From contig NZ_JAVRIA010000003.1 in the NCBI RefSeq assembly GCF_031846265.1, positions 124,001 to 188,000 on the forward strand: DNA of 64,000 bases. The letters run 5' to 3'. This DNA is from Microcosmobacter mediterraneus (GTDB lineage Bacteria; Bacteroidota; Bacteroidia; Flavobacteriales; Flavobacteriaceae). The translations under genes and the position numbers were made by a program. The notes below the pieces were generated by a model that ran no database searches, had not been told where the DNA came from, and saw nothing but the letters and a program-made list of their open reading frames with translations. This document shows, piece after piece, positions 63,193-64,000 of this stretch (the stretch's first letter is position 1; the number at the start of each line of letters is the position of its first letter).

Positions 63193-64000
63193 ATGAAAAT
63201 GAAAAATAATATAATTAAGAAAAGTGCAGCACTATTAGTCATAGTAGTTGCTTACTTATCCTGTACAGATGAGTTTGTTAATAGAGATCCCGTTTACTCT
63301 ATAGATTCAGAGAACTACTTCAACTCAGAGAGCGATTATTTTAATGCCTTAATTGCATCTTACGATATGTTACAATCAACATATGCTAATGCAATACTGG
63401 GAGAAATCGCATCAAATAATACTCTCTGTGGTGGTGAAAGCGCAACAGATGTAGTCGGTTGGCAACAAATAGATGATATGATTCACACACCTGTCAACGG
63501 TAATCTTAGAGATATTTGGAATTGGATGTTTGCTGGTGTAAACAGAGCAAACTATATCCTAGAATTCCAAGACAGAACAGATTTTCCTGGTAAAGAAATT
63601 TACATAGCGGAAGCTAGATTTCTTAGAGCATATTATTATTTTGAACTAGTAAAATGGTTTGGTGGTGTACCTTTAAAAGTAGATGAGCGTTTTCAATTGG
63701 GAGATGAAACATCAATACCAAGAGCATCAGTAGAAGAGGTTTACAATCTTATAGAATCTGACCTAGAATTTGCTATTAATACACTATCATATACAGCACC
63801 TCAAACAGGTAGAGTTACCAAAGGTGCAGCGCAAGCTCTTCTTGGAAAAGCACACTTATATCAAAATGAATTCTCACTTGCCGCTGGTGTTTTAGATAAC
63901 TTAATATTAAGTGGTCCTTATGATTTAGTTACTGATTACAATAGTATTTTTGAAAATGAAGGAGAAAACGGTATCGAGTCTGTTTTTGAAGTTCAATATA
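63193..64000 (+). CDS. SusD/RagB-family lipoprotein (partial, C-terminus outside window)
   Basis: This gene starts at ATG 63193, 4 nt after the susC stop codon, and runs off the right edge with 269 residues visible. It has a lipoprotein signal (MKMKNNIIKKSAALLVIVVA then YLSCTDEFVN, Cys near residue 24). SusD features are RDIWNWMFAGVNRANYILE, YIAEARFLRAYYYFELVKWFGGVPL, and TPR-like helices (GRVTKGAAQALLGKAHLYQNE). It is the surface substrate-binding lid of the SusC channel. Confidence 0.95.
   Translation, partial: MKMKNNIIKKSAALLVIVVAYLSCTDEFVNRDPVYSIDSENYFNSESDYFNALIASYDMLQSTYANAILGEIASNNTLCGGESATDVVGWQQIDDMIHTPVNGNLRDIWNWMFAGVNRANYILEFQDRTDFPGKEIYIAEARFLRAYYYFELVKWFGGVPLKVDERFQLGDETSIPRASVEEVYNLIESDLEFAINTLSYTAPQTGRVTKGAAQALLGKAHLYQNEFSLAAGVLDNLILSGPYDLVTDYNSIFENEGENGIESVFEVQY

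Noticed and set aside
1..64000. CRISPR array, prophage, integron or insertion sequence
   Set aside because: No regularly spaced direct repeats, no transposase, integrase or phage structural genes, and no terminal inverted repeats with target duplications were found by eye.

Overview
This window is chromosomal DNA from a member of the Bacteroidetes, almost certainly a marine-type Flavobacteriaceae. The evidence is strongly AT-rich DNA, type IX secretion genes (porU, porV), the gliding lipoprotein gene gldJ, a SusC/SusD pair, a T9SS C-terminal sorting signal, and promoter-like boxes of the Bacteroidetes type (TAnnTTTG). I cannot name the genus. The window is densely coded and mostly housekeeping. 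No tRNA, rRNA, CRISPR array, prophage or insertion sequence was found, and no gene-free stretch exceeds 300 bases. Both edge genes (mpl on the left, susD on the right) are cut by the window.

Layout. 1-1.9 kb (-): mpl and a TPR protein. 2.0-8.8 kb (+): a giant alpha-2-macroglobulin-like protein carrying a TonB-receptor Plug-like insert, then a DoxX protein. 8.8-12.9 kb (-): DinB-like and DUF4136 proteins, a voltage-gated-type K+ channel with no ordinary start codon, obgE, and a fused hypoxanthine phosphoribosyltransferase-adenylate kinase. 13.1-17.8 kb (+): purK-purE, an M3 peptidase and a membrane-anchored MepA-like metallopeptidase. 17.8-20.4 kb (+): a GbsR-type regulator leading a four-gene cluster (small membrane protein, DCC1/DUF393 protein, TIGR01777 epimerase). 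20.5-25.6 kb (+): TetR, ABC, HlyD and TolC, a tripartite exporter whose ABC subunit has lost nearly all ATPase motifs except Walker A. 25.7-30.3 kb: an ECF sigma factor with a small Cys/His protein, a UbiA-like membrane protein (-), and gcvP. 30.5-32.9 kb (+): a KAS III-like synthase, a methyltransferase-like protein and a GT2. 32.9-36.2 kb: a PafA-type phosphatase (-) and mlaE-mlaF (+).

36.2-43.4 kb (-) is a run of DUF389, manC, sprT-like and a 1339-residue T9SS cargo protein joining FG-GAP repeats, a UnbV/ASPIC domain and a complete vanadium-haloperoxidase active site. 43.5-53.7 kb (-) holds an SDR, an M28 peptidase, pdhC, pdhA, cdd, porV and porU. 53.9-57.0 kb (+) is gldJ and murF. 57.1-64.0 kb (+) is a membrane-spanning propeller regulator with a LuxR-type helix-turn-helix, followed by susC and partial susD, which looks like the start of a nutrient-uptake locus.

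Links between genes: PorU and PorV would be expected to process and anchor T9SS cargo such as the haloperoxidase-like protein a few kb away. The propeller regulator probably controls the adjacent SusCD. The items most worth a second look are the Plug insertion in the macroglobulin, the ATPase-degenerate exporter, the FG-GAP/haloperoxidase fusion, and a family of short dispersed repeats (gtcattc...gaatct) that lie in frame inside two genes and form a palindrome between two others.
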